A DNA stretch of 64,000 bases, taken from the NCBI RefSeq assembly GCF_020623625.1, contig NC_060204.1, forward strand, positions 186,001-250,000, given 5' to 3'. The notes beneath the pieces were generated by a model that saw only the letters and a list, made by a program, of their open reading frames with translations, did not search any database and was not told where the DNA came from. Made by a program: the position numbers and the translations under genes. The stretch comes from Saccharomycodes ludwigii (lineage: Eukaryota; Ascomycota; Saccharomycetes; Saccharomycodales; Saccharomycodaceae). Within the stretch, counting starts at the first letter, position 1, and every line of letters begins with the position of its first letter. This document shows positions 8,969-18,443 of the stretch, in pieces.

Positions 8969-11323
8969 TCAGTCTTTCTTTTTCTTTTCCTCCTCTTTTT
9001 TCTTTTTCTCTTCTTCCTCTTTCTTCTTCTTTTCTTCTTCTTTCTTCTTTTTCTCTTCTTCCTCTTTCTTTTTCTTTTCTTCTTCTTCTTTCTTCTTCCT
9101 TTCTTCTTCCTCTTTTTCCCTTGTTTCTTCTTCCTTTTTCAATTTATCTACCAAAGTTTTTTGATCCGTAATAGCATTGGCAAGCTGTTGACCAGTCATT
9201 AAATGTTCGAAACCATATGTTTTGCAGATATTACCCATATCCTGAGCAAAACACTCTAGAGTCTTATCAATCACTTCCTTGGTGTATTGGTGGGCTTTAA
9301 AACTTTCATCTATATCTCTATACGCATAATTTCTAAAGATATGATTTAAAACACCTCTTAAAACAACAACCCTAGTTGTGTAATCGGCTTCAGTGACAAC
9401 AATACCCATGTAATCATCAAATTCGCCTTTTATTACATTTTGAGACACAACTTCCCAATATAGAATTGAGGTAACTCTTAATGAATTAGCTGCATCACAA
9501 TAATCAGCCTTCAAATCCCAACTAGTTACTGGGATATTAAAATCTTGTACACCAGAAAAAAGTTCAAAATTATAAGAACCTTTGTATTCCGTTAATAGAG
9601 TTAGAGAGGGTCTACGGAACTCTTCTCCACAACCACAATTCTTTACAAGCATTAGTGGGAAACCAACCCATAAATTCATACTTTTGATTGTAGGAACCAC
9701 AGATGGTAATTTAACATATTGAGACCCTGGTAAAATATCCAAACTTTGAACTGAATCTTTTGAATCACCCCATTCGTTATAGCTATTATAGGTCTTTTTA
9801 CAAATACCACTATCCAAAGAGCACCGTAAAACTTCCAATGGTTTATTAGAAGTAATTAAATGAATATAGCCCTTTCTCAACTTTGATTTACTGGTCAAAT
9901 CATTTGGATGGAAAAAGGGGCTCCAGCGTTTATCCAAGTTTTGGATAGAGATGGTGTTTTCTGGGATGGTTAATTTAACATAGTTGTCTTCTTTTCTATG
10001 GGGGAAAACCAAATATTTAAACTTTTTCTTATCATTACCAACTTTTTCTAAAGCGGTAAAATGTAAAATAGGTTCTTGGAAATGCGGACCGTTTTTCAAA
10101 ATAATGGAAACTTCTTTAGGACCGCAATCTTTAATGTCAAGAGAATTATCCAAGTTAAAATCTAAAATTGTTGGGTAAGAAATACTAAACTTATTCAAAA
10201 ATTTTTCCTTTCTGATATCAAGTTGCAATTTCAATCTGTTGTTATTTGTTAAACAATTGTCGTAAGCAATTGGATCAGAACTATACTTGCCCAGAGTACA
10301 ATCTTTAATACCAACCTCCTCTTGAATATGGGCTAGAGATTTAGCAATATCATCTGTATTAATATTGATATCATGGTAAAATACTCTCTTACCCTTGAGT
10401 TCATTCCAATTGTCATCAAACGCCTGTAAATAAGCAAAGGTGACCGTTGGGAAAAATCTGTTTGGTGTATCAGTGTAAGTGACCCGTGAGCTCATAATAT
10501 AACATTTTTCACTTGGTAACCAAATAGCTTCGCCTTCCATTTTGTGCCAATGTCTCCATAAAACTTCGGAATCTTGTAGATTTTTTTCCTCCCATTCGTC
10601 AGTTAAATGTTTTTTATAGTTTGGATAATTCTTAAAGATATATTCCCTAATTTCAACTAATTCAGCCAATTTAGCAACACTTTTAGTATCTGCAGAATTT
10701 AAAAGCTTGATATTTTTTTTAGCAACCATAATATTGTTTTTACCATTATCCTCGCTCCCCTTTAGACTGGTGGAACTTTGTGAACATATATCATCACGTT
10801 CTATGGCTTTTCTCAAAGCTGGAGTGTCTTTCAAATTAAAAAAGTAATCATTTAAATCACCAATAAAATATAAGTATTTATTTAACATATCAGTGTTTAA
10901 TGGAGAATTTTTCCAGTCGTTTTTAAAACTCAAGGCCAATGATATATCGGTTTTCAACAAATCTTTCTTGAACGAAATGCTTTTTGGGTTCTTATATGGG
11001 ATATAATCAGCCACAAGTTTTTTCCCATGGTCATTAACAGCAATAATGGGGATTAAAATGATCAAGGCAATCAGAAACAGGATAATTAGCAGATTACATA
11101 ATCTTTTGGGGAATATTCTAAATAATTGCCTCAATTGTAACCTGCGTCTATTATGGTGGTTTTTGGACCCCTTGTATAAGTTAGAAACATAATCAATGAA
11201 AGATCTTATTTTTGACGTTTTTGATTGCCTATGATTATCAGAATATTCGTCGTCCAGTTGGTCAACAAAGTCGAAGCTAGCTTCCTTAGTTACTAATGGC
11301 TCTTTTATCGGAGAATCCGCCAT
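8969..11323 (-). CDS. Divergent GT91 beta-mannosyltransferase-family protein (copy A) with Lys/Glu tail
   Basis: This is a 784-residue type II membrane protein with a basic cytosolic tail of about 75 residues, one membrane helix at about 76-96 and a lumenal domain. The longest open frame begins at a GTG one codon upstream, so I start at the ATG. It aligns along its length with the four neighbouring paralogues and with Pichia pastoris Bmt2/Amr2, including the GCGEEFRRPSL segment matching CGC...YRPM. Its last 56 residues (729-784) are a Lys/Glu repeat, as at the C-terminus of P. pastoris Bmt2 and of Mnn4. Motifs constant in the other copies are altered: EDPR is replaced by DCGPKE at 399-404, GTS by EGE at 263-265, RGG by LPG at 531-533, and WDR by WDL. 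Catalysis of the usual reaction is therefore doubtful; it may have a new specificity or a regulatory role. Confidence 0.88.
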   Translation of the reverse strand: MADSPIKEPLVTKEASFDFVDQLDDEYSDNHRQSKTSKIRSFIDYVSNLYKGSKNHHNRRRLQLRQLFRIFPKRLCNLLIILFLIALIILIPIIAVNDHGKKLVADYIPYKNPKSISFKKDLLKTDISLALSFKNDWKNSPLNTDMLNKYLYFIGDLNDYFFNLKDTPALRKAIERDDICSQSSTSLKGSEDNGKNNIMVAKKNIKLLNSADTKSVAKLAELVEIREYIFKNYPNYKKHLTDEWEEKNLQDSEVLWRHWHKMEGEAIWLPSEKCYIMSSRVTYTDTPNRFFPTVTFAYLQAFDDNWNELKGKRVFYHDININTDDIAKSLAHIQEEVGIKDCTLGKYSSDPIAYDNCLTNNNRLKLQLDIRKEKFLNKFSISYPTILDFNLDNSLDIKDCGPKEVSIILKNGPHFQEPILHFTALEKVGNDKKKFKYLVFPHRKEDNYVKLTIPENTISIQNLDKRWSPFFHPNDLTSKSKLRKGYIHLITSNKPLEVLRCSLDSGICKKTYNSYNEWGDSKDSVQSLDILPGSQYVKLPSVVPTIKSMNLWVGFPLMLVKNCGCGEEFRRPSLTLLTEYKGSYNFELFSGVQDFNIPVTSWDLKADYCDAANSLRVTSILYWEVVSQNVIKGEFDDYMGIVVTEADYTTRVVVLRGVLNHIFRNYAYRDIDESFKAHQYTKEVIDKTLECFAQDMGNICKTYGFEHLMTGQQLANAITDQKTLVDKLKKEEETREKEEEERKKKEEEEKKKKEEEEKKKKEEEKKKKEEEEKKKKEEEKKKKD
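8972..9139 (-). repeat. Lys/Glu-coding purine repeat at the 3' end of GT91 copy A
   Basis: The plus strand is an almost pure C/T tract made of TTCTTC and TTTTTC units. On the minus strand it encodes alternating blocks of three to four Glu and three to four Lys. It forms the protein's C-terminal 56 residues. The block lengths vary, as expected for a repeat that changes length by slippage. A plus-strand open frame through the same tract is an artefact of the composition. Confidence 0.9.
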
Positions 11324-11882
11324 CACTTTTCTAATTTTATTATTAATTAAATTTGTTTTATTTTTGTATATCTTGGCTAAAGTTTGTTAAATTGAGATAA
11401 TAAGAAAACAATTAATATGGTTAAAAGTATGTATGTATTTATAATGAGAAAAAGACAAAAAGAAAAAAAAGAAATTAATAGTTGATTATATTGGATTTAT
11501 TTTTATTTCATTTAATTTTATTTAAATTAACAAGAAAGCAACATGAACACGCATGGGGAAGAAAGAGAAGAGAAAAAAAAAGAAAATAAAAATATGAATA
11601 AACAAATATCATTTTATCAAAGGAACAAAAACGGCATTTTACCACTCATTTATTTAAAACCACTGCCAATTATCAATTATTGCATTTTTCTTTTTTTTTT
11701 CGCGAAAGAAAAAATTTAATATAAAAAAATTCGAAGCTTTAAAATGCCTTTTCTTACGCAGTGTTGAAAAAGAGAGGAAAAATTAAAATTAATTATAGAT
11801 TATATATCCAAACATTGGGAAAAGAAAAAAAAGAAAAATTCAAATATTAAACAAATACAATTTTCTATCCGTTCTTCAGCCA
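11324..11882. other. Intergenic region upstream of GT91 copy A
   Basis: This 560 bp spacer contains the promoter of copy A and the 3' end of copy B, both on the minus strand. It is A/T-rich with A and T runs. A CGCGAAA heptamer at 11701-11707 resembles an SBF site but is isolated. Unlike the upstream regions of the other four copies it has no CACGTG. Confidence 0.5.
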
Positions 11883-14075
11883 TCAATCATCTTTATTAAA
11901 TGGATGTTTATCATTGTACTCCCTACAACTTTTAGCACCATAGTCTTGGATACAATATAAGCTTTTCTTAATAATACCTCTAGCGTTTTTATCAGATATA
12001 TCAAATACTTCTTTGATATCTTTTTGTTTATATACACCCAAAACGTAATCCAAGATACCTTTCAAAATAATCGACTTGGACACATAATCAGCTTCACTAG
12101 TAACAAGCATCAAATAATCCTCATATTCTCCCGTTTTACCATTTTGATCAACAATTTCCCAAAATGCAATCGAATTTGCACTACTAACACTGACATCATC
12201 GCAATAAACATCTTTCCTGTCCCAGCTTAGAACTGGCAAATCAAAATCAACTATAGGAGAAACGAGCTCTTCATGATAACTGTTATCAATTTTATTGAAA
12301 AGTAAAACACTTAACATCGGTCTATAATAATGTCTGCCGCATCCGCACTTCTCCAAATGCAATTTAGGGAAACCAACCCAGATTTTTTTGCCCTTCAATT
12401 CAGGTAGTTCTGAAGGTAATGGAACATACTGAGAACCACCTCTTATGGCTTTATAATTAATGGGATCTTCACCGTCTACATGATTGACCATATTGTCATC
12501 AAACACAATTTCACAACGCCCATCGTCTAAAGAGCATTTCAAAATTTCCAAAGGTTTAAAAGAGTAAATGAAATGGATATAGCCTCTATGATAATGCGTG
12601 TCTATTATTTCATTGTTTGAATAGTCTTCCATATGAAAGAAAGGAGTCCAGTTTTTCTCCATTCTATTTGGTTCTTTTTTATTAATGGTAAATTTTATTT
12701 GGCGCTCATTTTTTCTCAGAGGGAAATAACCACACATATATCTTCTTTGTTTTGTTTCTTCCTCTCTACCCTTCCTAACAATGTCTTTATATTCCATGTT
12801 GAAATGGATAAAGGGCTCTTGTTTGTTTTTATCAAACATGTTCTCCTTTAATATGACACGTGGATCTTCACTACCAGTGTAATAACCATCCTTATTGCCT
12901 AATTCAATATCCATGAATGTTGGGAACTCCAAACTAAATTTGTCTAGAAACTGTTTCTCTTTAATATCAGCTGTTAGTTTTAACTTTGTATTTTTATCAA
13001 CACAACTGTGGTATTCCTGACTACCTGCTTGTAACCTAGTACAATCTTTAATGCCAACGTTGTGTTTGATTCTTCTGATAGTTTCTGCAATTGCCTCCCT
13101 ATCATGAATAATATCTTTAAAATATATTCTCCTACCTTTGATTTCATTCCAATCCTTGTCAAACAATTGTAGTCTACCCAAACTTATCCTTGGTCTATGT
13201 TGTCTTCCTTCTCTACTCCACATAACCCTTGTGACAGCAAAATAGCACTTTTGTTCTTCCCACCAAACGGCAGAGGTACCGAATTTAAACCAATTTCTCT
13301 TCGCTATTTCCAGCGGTGTCATGTGCCTTTCGGTATCTTGTGAATCTTGTATAAAATCACGGTATTTGGGCCAGTGGTCCAATAATTCTTGACGTATTTC
13401 GATTAGGTCCTCTATATTGTTATCTATATAATGGATTGAATCCATGCTATATTGGAACTGTGATTTATATTCCAGTTTAGAACAAAAGTGCTCCCTATCA
13501 TTATTTGCAGATTCCGATTGGCTGTAATCTATATTTAAGTTAGAAACGTAGGCATGTGGTTTATAATTTTGAAATTTATATTCAGCAACCATTTTAGAAG
13601 TAACTGGTGTATTAGCAATATTTTTTCTTCTAGAATTTTTGGTAAACCAATGTTTCCTAGGCAACCTAAAATTTAAATAATCCTTTTTTGAATCAATAAA
13701 AGTTAGAGGCCTGATATGTTTATTGTGATTAAAATTGGCAGGACCAGGTGGTAATGCAGAATAGTTCTGATGTCCTGTATGCAGTACTATAATGATTACT
13801 AGAACAATGGTAGTCAGAAAAATATTTTTCTTGATGCTTCTCCTCTGCTTAATTTTGAGAGAACATACTCCAATTAATTTATTAAAGATCTTTGTAAGTT
13901 TATAATAAATTAGTAGAATGAAATGATGGTATATTTTCAAAAATATATCCTTAAACCAAAATCTATGAATTTCATCCGAGTGCGCTTCTTCATTGGGGAT
14001 TGACATTATACTGTCATCTTTATTATTGTTTCCGCTAATGTTGGATAAATTACCGATATCTTCCTTTTCAGTCAT
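11883..14075 (-). CDS. GT91 beta-mannosyltransferase-family protein (copy B)
   Basis: The 730-residue type II Golgi-like membrane protein has a cytosolic tail of about 83 residues, a membrane helix at about 84-100 and a lumenal GT91 domain. GT91 enzymes (Candida albicans Bmt1-9, P. pastoris Bmt2) add beta-1,2-mannose to mannan, phosphomannan or glycolipid. Family motifs in order are WFKFGTSAVW, the GSEDPRV motif with E403-D404-P405-R406, MEKNWTPFFH, FKPLEILKCSLDDG, IRGGSQY, KCGCGRHYYRPML and LSWDRKD. A Cys pair lies in the loop before the EDPR motif (KDCT...HSC). It ends just after the CREYNDKH segment with no Lys/Glu tail. A specific acceptor cannot be inferred. The upstream region contains a CACGTG embedded in an inverted repeat. 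Confidence 0.92.
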   Translation of the reverse strand: MTEKEDIGNLSNISGNNNKDDSIMSIPNEEAHSDEIHRFWFKDIFLKIYHHFILLIYYKLTKIFNKLIGVCSLKIKQRRSIKKNIFLTTIVLVIIIVLHTGHQNYSALPPGPANFNHNKHIRPLTFIDSKKDYLNFRLPRKHWFTKNSRRKNIANTPVTSKMVAEYKFQNYKPHAYVSNLNIDYSQSESANNDREHFCSKLEYKSQFQYSMDSIHYIDNNIEDLIEIRQELLDHWPKYRDFIQDSQDTERHMTPLEIAKRNWFKFGTSAVWWEEQKCYFAVTRVMWSREGRQHRPRISLGRLQLFDKDWNEIKGRRIYFKDIIHDREAIAETIRRIKHNVGIKDCTRLQAGSQEYHSCVDKNTKLKLTADIKEKQFLDKFSLEFPTFMDIELGNKDGYYTGSEDPRVILKENMFDKNKQEPFIHFNMEYKDIVRKGREEETKQRRYMCGYFPLRKNERQIKFTINKKEPNRMEKNWTPFFHMEDYSNNEIIDTHYHRGYIHFIYSFKPLEILKCSLDDGRCEIVFDDNMVNHVDGEDPINYKAIRGGSQYVPLPSELPELKGKKIWVGFPKLHLEKCGCGRHYYRPMLSVLLFNKIDNSYHEELVSPIVDFDLPVLSWDRKDVYCDDVSVSSANSIAFWEIVDQNGKTGEYEDYLMLVTSEADYVSKSIILKGILDYVLGVYKQKDIKEVFDISDKNARGIIKKSLYCIQDYGAKSCREYNDKHPFNKDD

Positions 14076-14355
14076 CTATTATCTTTTTTTTTTTTCTTCT
14101 TCTTAACCTACTACAAATATTATCAGATGAAATAAAAAAAAAAATGATATACTATGAGCAAGATGAGCAAGTAAAGTTGGAAATAAGTAAAAGGGATGAT
14201 TATATATAAAAAAAATATTTTTTTTTTCCTTTTTAGTTTTTTTTCTCTAAGTGAATACACACACATATATATATATATATATCAAAGAGAAAATATAAGT
14301 TTTTAGAAGTAGGTTTTCTTAATTGTTATAAAAGCATTGACAGTGGATAATAGTT

Positions 14356-14389
14356 CAGATACAACACGTGTTTTACTGTGTTATATCTG
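14356..14389. repeat. Inverted repeat around a CACGTG upstream of copy B
   Basis: The arms CAGATACAACAC (14356-14367) and GTGTTATATCTG (14378-14389) pair at 11 of 12 positions across a 10-base spacer. The CACGTG at 14365-14370 overlaps the left arm. The unit lies about 280 bp upstream of the copy B start codon. It could be a dimeric factor site or a chance hairpin. Confidence 0.5.
14365..14370. promoter_or_regulatory. CACGTG box upstream of GT91 copy B
   Basis: The palindrome lies 290 bp upstream of the copy B ATG, flanked by A on the left and T on the right. bHLH factors such as Cbf1, Pho4 or Tye7 bind this core; the flanks do not discriminate among them. Confidence 0.4.
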
Positions 14390-15370
14390 TGCATAGAAAA
14401 AGCATTGTGCAAAAAAAAGGAAATTAGAAAATAGAGCAAATTTGTTTATTTGTTATTATTTTTTTATGCCAAGAGAAACGGCGGGGGGAAAAGTAAAAAG
14501 TCGCTTTTTTTTTTCTTTTTTTTTTTCTCTGTAAGTAATTTAATTATATCTGTTTATATCTCCGTATTCAGAAAATGGTGTACATAAAAGACGCGATTTG
14601 TTTAAAAAACTGTAAAAAAAATAGGGAGTTTGAGCGCAGGACAATCTTTTCGCCAACCGTGTTTTTTTAAGGTGGGTAAATATTAAATATTTTAACCAAT
14701 TTATAATCTACAAGAAAAAAACATAAACATGCGTACGGTCAACCTTTTATTTCTTTCCTATTATTTTTACAATGCCAAAAATGCCCTTGGCGCGTTTTGT
14801 TTTTCTTAGAATTTCTCTTCTATTAATATTTTATTAAATTCTAGATAAATTCCAAGTAACAATAACCACTAAAGAATTGTAACGTAGTAATTTAAATTTG
14901 TTTTTTATTTTTATTTTTCAATAATATATCTGCACACTTATTGTGGATCTCATTATCTAACTGAGAATCAATCTATTTTTAGTTAACTTTAATTAACTCA
15001 AATCATAGCCAATATGATATTAATGTAGATATTAAAACATACATCGCTATCTATAGAAAAAAATACTACCAAAAATAAAAAAAAAGAATTCTACATTTAC
15101 AACAATTTTCTTTTCTTTTTTCTTTTTTTTTTTTTTTCACATTTTGTTTGGTCTCTTATCCATCCTATTCCATCTTTTATGATAACATATATATATAGTT
15201 AATATAAATAACCAAGATAAAAGACGGAAAATTGTTACTAGTATTAAATATTAATTAAAAGGAAGAGGAACATATACACACATATATATATATATAGGTA
15301 TAAAATAAATGATAGAGCAAATTAATATACGGAAACCACATGAAAAAAAGAAAAAAAAAAAATTTTTTTT

Positions 15371-17362
15371 TTAATCTTTAGGATGAGCTTTGCCATATGC
15401 AGAACATTCCGCGTTGCTATAGTCTACGATACAGGTTAAAGCTTTTTGTAAAACTTTTTTCGAATCTGGTGTAATTTCAAATAATTCTTTAATCTCTTTA
15501 TTTTTATAGATTTCCAAAACGTAATTTAATACACCCTTTAAAACAATCCTTCTGGTATTGTAATCTGCTTCACTCATAGTAAAGACAAGATAATCTTCAT
15601 ACTTCCCAGTGATGGTGTCATAATTTAATACATCCCAAGCAGAGATAGAATTGGGCGATAAATTGTTTAGACCGTCACACTTGGTAGTCTTTCTATCAAA
15701 ACTTAAAACGTCCATATCAAAATCTAGTATCGGGACAATCAACTCTTCGCTATAGACTCCATCGTTTTCCATTAGTAAACTTAACATAGGCCTGTAAAAT
15801 GATTTACCGCAACCACACCAATCTATATGTAGTTTGGGAAAGCCTAACCACAATTGCCTTCCATTGGATAGTTGCGGTAAACTGGATGGCAACGGTAAGA
15901 ATTGTGTACCACCTCTGATACCACCATATTGATTCAATTTCTTATCTTCCTCATTATTAGTTTCATCTAGTGTGGTTAAAAACTGGTTTTCAAAGACTAA
16001 TCTACATAAGCCATCATTCAATGAACATTTCAATATTTCCAATGGCCTAAACGAATATATAAAGTGTAGATGGCCTCTATCAATGCTAGTAACAGTTTCT
16101 TCAATATCATCTCTATGCAAAAAAGGTGTCCAGTTCTTCTCAACTGATTTGGGCTGTCTGCCTTCAATAACAAATTTTAGTTGAGGATTAATTTTCCTAA
16201 AGGGGAAATAACTATAGATAGATCTTGTTGTTTTATCTATATTATAATCCTTATCAAGCATATTGAATATAACCAATGGCTCACCGTTGCCTAATAACAC
16301 AACTCTAGGATCTTCGGTCCCCAAGGTTTCACCATCTTTTAAATCCATGTCAATATCTAACCATGTTGGAAATTCAACACTATATCTATTCAAGAACTTT
16401 TTCTTTCTATTCAGACTTCTAAGTTTCAGCTCTGGATCATCATTGACATTTGCAATGGCTTCATTATCCAATTTATTAATCATGTTATCCAAGTCTGCTT
16501 GGTTCACTGAAATATCGCTGAACCAAATTCGCTTACCTATTAACGGATTCCAATCTTTATCAAACAGTTCTAATCTAGATAGGGATATTTTACAATGCTT
16601 TTCGTATCCAAAAGGATGATATAATACTCTAGATACCATTAAATAACATTGATGTTCATCTAGCCAAACAGCACTACCACCAAATCTCACCCAGTGCTCA
16701 TCTAATATTCTAGCTTCCGTTAAATCCACTTCCGTGTCTTTATTCTGAACAAATGGGAACCACTTGGGATAATTGTATAATAAATCATCTCTTAAAGTTT
16801 TCATATCTGATAATTCATTTAAAATAAGTTGATTTGAACCATAAGAATATTCAAAGTAGTTATCGTACTCCAATATAGAACACATTTTTTCCTTTTTAGA
16901 TCCTTCATCTGATTCAGAAAGTAAATATTCAGGTAAGCTTAAATCTACATTATCTGGATTACTAATATAACCTTGTACATTGTATTTAGTAAAAACATCA
17001 TTAACGAAGGGTGAAAATGGAGAATTTGGAGAAACTTTTGACTTATAATCGACATTGTCTATTAGTTTCTTGGAGTTAAGATAGCTAGGATTCAATAAGT
17101 CCTTTTTAGATTGTACAACTATTCTTTTTTTAGAACCCCCCTTGTTATTATGGTTGTGATTAATATTATCGTTATCATTATTGTCATTGTTGTTAGTAGT
17201 TTTTGATTTAATGTTGGAAGAGAATAAATTAGATAAAGAACTAGTATTAATACTGGTATTGTTTGCGTGTGGTTGGATAACTGTGAGAGTTATTACAACT
17301 ATTACGGCGATAAGTGAAACAACTAAAAATTTGAAAGATAGTTTCCTCTTCAGAAAAAACAT
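15371..17362 (-). CDS. GT91 beta-mannosyltransferase-family protein (copy C)
   Basis: At 663 residues this is the shortest of the five. The N-terminal tail is only about 8 residues, then a membrane helix at about 9-29, an Asn-rich stem at about 34-75, and the GT91 domain. Motifs are WVRFGGSAVWL, GTEDPRV (E350-D351-P352-R353), VEKNWTPFLHR, FRPLEILKCSLNDG, IRGGTQF, WCGCGKSFYRPML and LSFDRKTTKCDG. It lacks the Cys-containing loop that precedes the EDPR motif in the other four copies; residues about 291-313 are shorter and Cys-free. The C-terminus ends in CSAYGKAHPKD. It is divergently oriented to copy D, so the two may share promoter elements. Confidence 0.92.
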   Translation of the reverse strand: MFFLKRKLSFKFLVVSLIAVIVVITLTVIQPHANNTSINTSSLSNLFSSNIKSKTTNNNDNNDNDNINHNHNNKGGSKKRIVVQSKKDLLNPSYLNSKKLIDNVDYKSKVSPNSPFSPFVNDVFTKYNVQGYISNPDNVDLSLPEYLLSESDEGSKKEKMCSILEYDNYFEYSYGSNQLILNELSDMKTLRDDLLYNYPKWFPFVQNKDTEVDLTEARILDEHWVRFGGSAVWLDEHQCYLMVSRVLYHPFGYEKHCKISLSRLELFDKDWNPLIGKRIWFSDISVNQADLDNMINKLDNEAIANVNDDPELKLRSLNRKKKFLNRYSVEFPTWLDIDMDLKDGETLGTEDPRVVLLGNGEPLVIFNMLDKDYNIDKTTRSIYSYFPFRKINPQLKFVIEGRQPKSVEKNWTPFLHRDDIEETVTSIDRGHLHFIYSFRPLEILKCSLNDGLCRLVFENQFLTTLDETNNEEDKKLNQYGGIRGGTQFLPLPSSLPQLSNGRQLWLGFPKLHIDWCGCGKSFYRPMLSLLMENDGVYSEELIVPILDFDMDVLSFDRKTTKCDGLNNLSPNSISAWDVLNYDTITGKYEDYLVFTMSEADYNTRRIVLKGVLNYVLEIYKNKEIKELFEITPDSKKVLQKALTCIVDYSNAECSAYGKAHPKD

Positions 17363-18403
17363 TGTGTGTGCCTGTGCGCTTATGGGCTGGTTGGAAAAAT
17401 TACCTTAAAGAGCAATAACAACGAGGAGTGGGGATTAAAAAACGAGGAAAAAAGAGAAAAACATTGATTATATATATGTTATGTTAAAAAAAGAAAAAAA
17501 GAGCGAGATTAAATTGAATTAAAAGCCAATTGTTAATAATTGGGAGATATAAGATTTTTGGGTAGATTTACGTCGAATAAGTTAATAATTTCTTTTTATT
17601 TAATTTTGGTTATTTCGGAAAAAGTTATTTTTTTGTTTTTTTTTTTGTTGAATTCGAAGAAAAGCCGTAGTGATAAAACACGTGGTATTAAATATGCGTG
17701 TGTTAAAAGTTAATGAATGGATTTGTTTCTTGGTATTAAACAAAGAAATAATAAAAAAAAAAAAGTAAAGGGGATTTTTATTTCGGTTATTATTAAAATA
17801 TGATAAACTGTTGCTTAGTTTTCTATTAGCAAGAAAGAAAGAAAAAGACACAAATAAGAATTATAGATTGTATTTATTATTTGTACCAAGATACACATAC
17901 ACAAATAACATTCCTGAGAAACTTGCTTGGGATTCATATAAGCAATCCTAACAGCTTACAACTGGAAAAATGCTCATATATTTCCATTTTAATTAATATC
18001 ATAATAATTATCTATTTATCACCTTTTTTCTTTTTCTTTTTCTTTTTCTTTTCTCTTCTTTTTCTTCTTCTTCTCTTTACAGCAAATTTCAAATAGGAAA
18101 AAAAAAAAAATTTTCTTTCTTTCTTGTATTTCATTGTAGGACTTATATACTCCAGCTAAATTTATATTTATGCAAAAATTACTTTATATATAAAGAATCT
18201 GTCATAACAATTAAAGTAAACACCTATAAATATATAAATATATATATATATATATATACACACATACATACATGTATATACAGGAAGATAAAAATTAAAA
18301 TAACAAATTATATCAAATAACAACAATATCTACATATATATATCTATATATAATTGATAATATCCAACTTTTCCCTTCTTTCACACTAAATATTTAAAAA
18401 AAG

Positions 18404-18438
<35 letters not shown>

Positions 18439-18443
18439 ACACT
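17363..18443. promoter_or_regulatory. Divergent promoter region between GT91 copies C and D
   Basis: This 1.08 kb region separates the oppositely oriented C and D genes and must carry both promoters. A CACGTG lies at 17679-17684. A CT-rich tract runs at about 18024-18075, (TA)n runs near 18230-18260, and a nearly pure A tract of about 45 bp at 18392-18436 directly precedes the copy D start codon. The small open frames in it are low-complexity. Confidence 0.55.
17679..17684. promoter_or_regulatory. CACGTG box in the copy C/D divergent promoter
   Basis: The core reads CACGTGG on the plus strand. It lies 317 bp upstream of the copy C ATG and 760 bp upstream of the copy D ATG. Confidence 0.4.

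Larger units (their letters stand above)
14076..15370. other. Intergenic region between GT91 copies B and C
   Basis: This 1.3 kb stretch is the longest gene-free interval in the array. It holds the copy B promoter (at its left end) and the copy C 3' end (at its right end). It has a (TA)n run near 14268-14282, several A/T tracts, and a CACGTG inside an inverted repeat at 14356-14389. I see no coding remnant or RNA gene. Confidence 0.5.

Noticed and set aside
8936-9202. 88-residue plus-strand frame of Phe/Leu
   Set aside because: It is the reverse strand of the Lys/Glu repeat of GT91 copy A; a purine repeat gives an open Phe/Leu frame automatically.
11324-11326. Extra upstream start codon for GT91 copy A
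   Set aside because: The codon is GTG on the minus strand; the ATG next to it is the expected start in a yeast nuclear gene.
11701-11707. CGCGAAA, an SBF-like core upstream of GT91 copy A
   Set aside because: Isolated match, not repeated at the other GT91 promoters, and compatible with chance.
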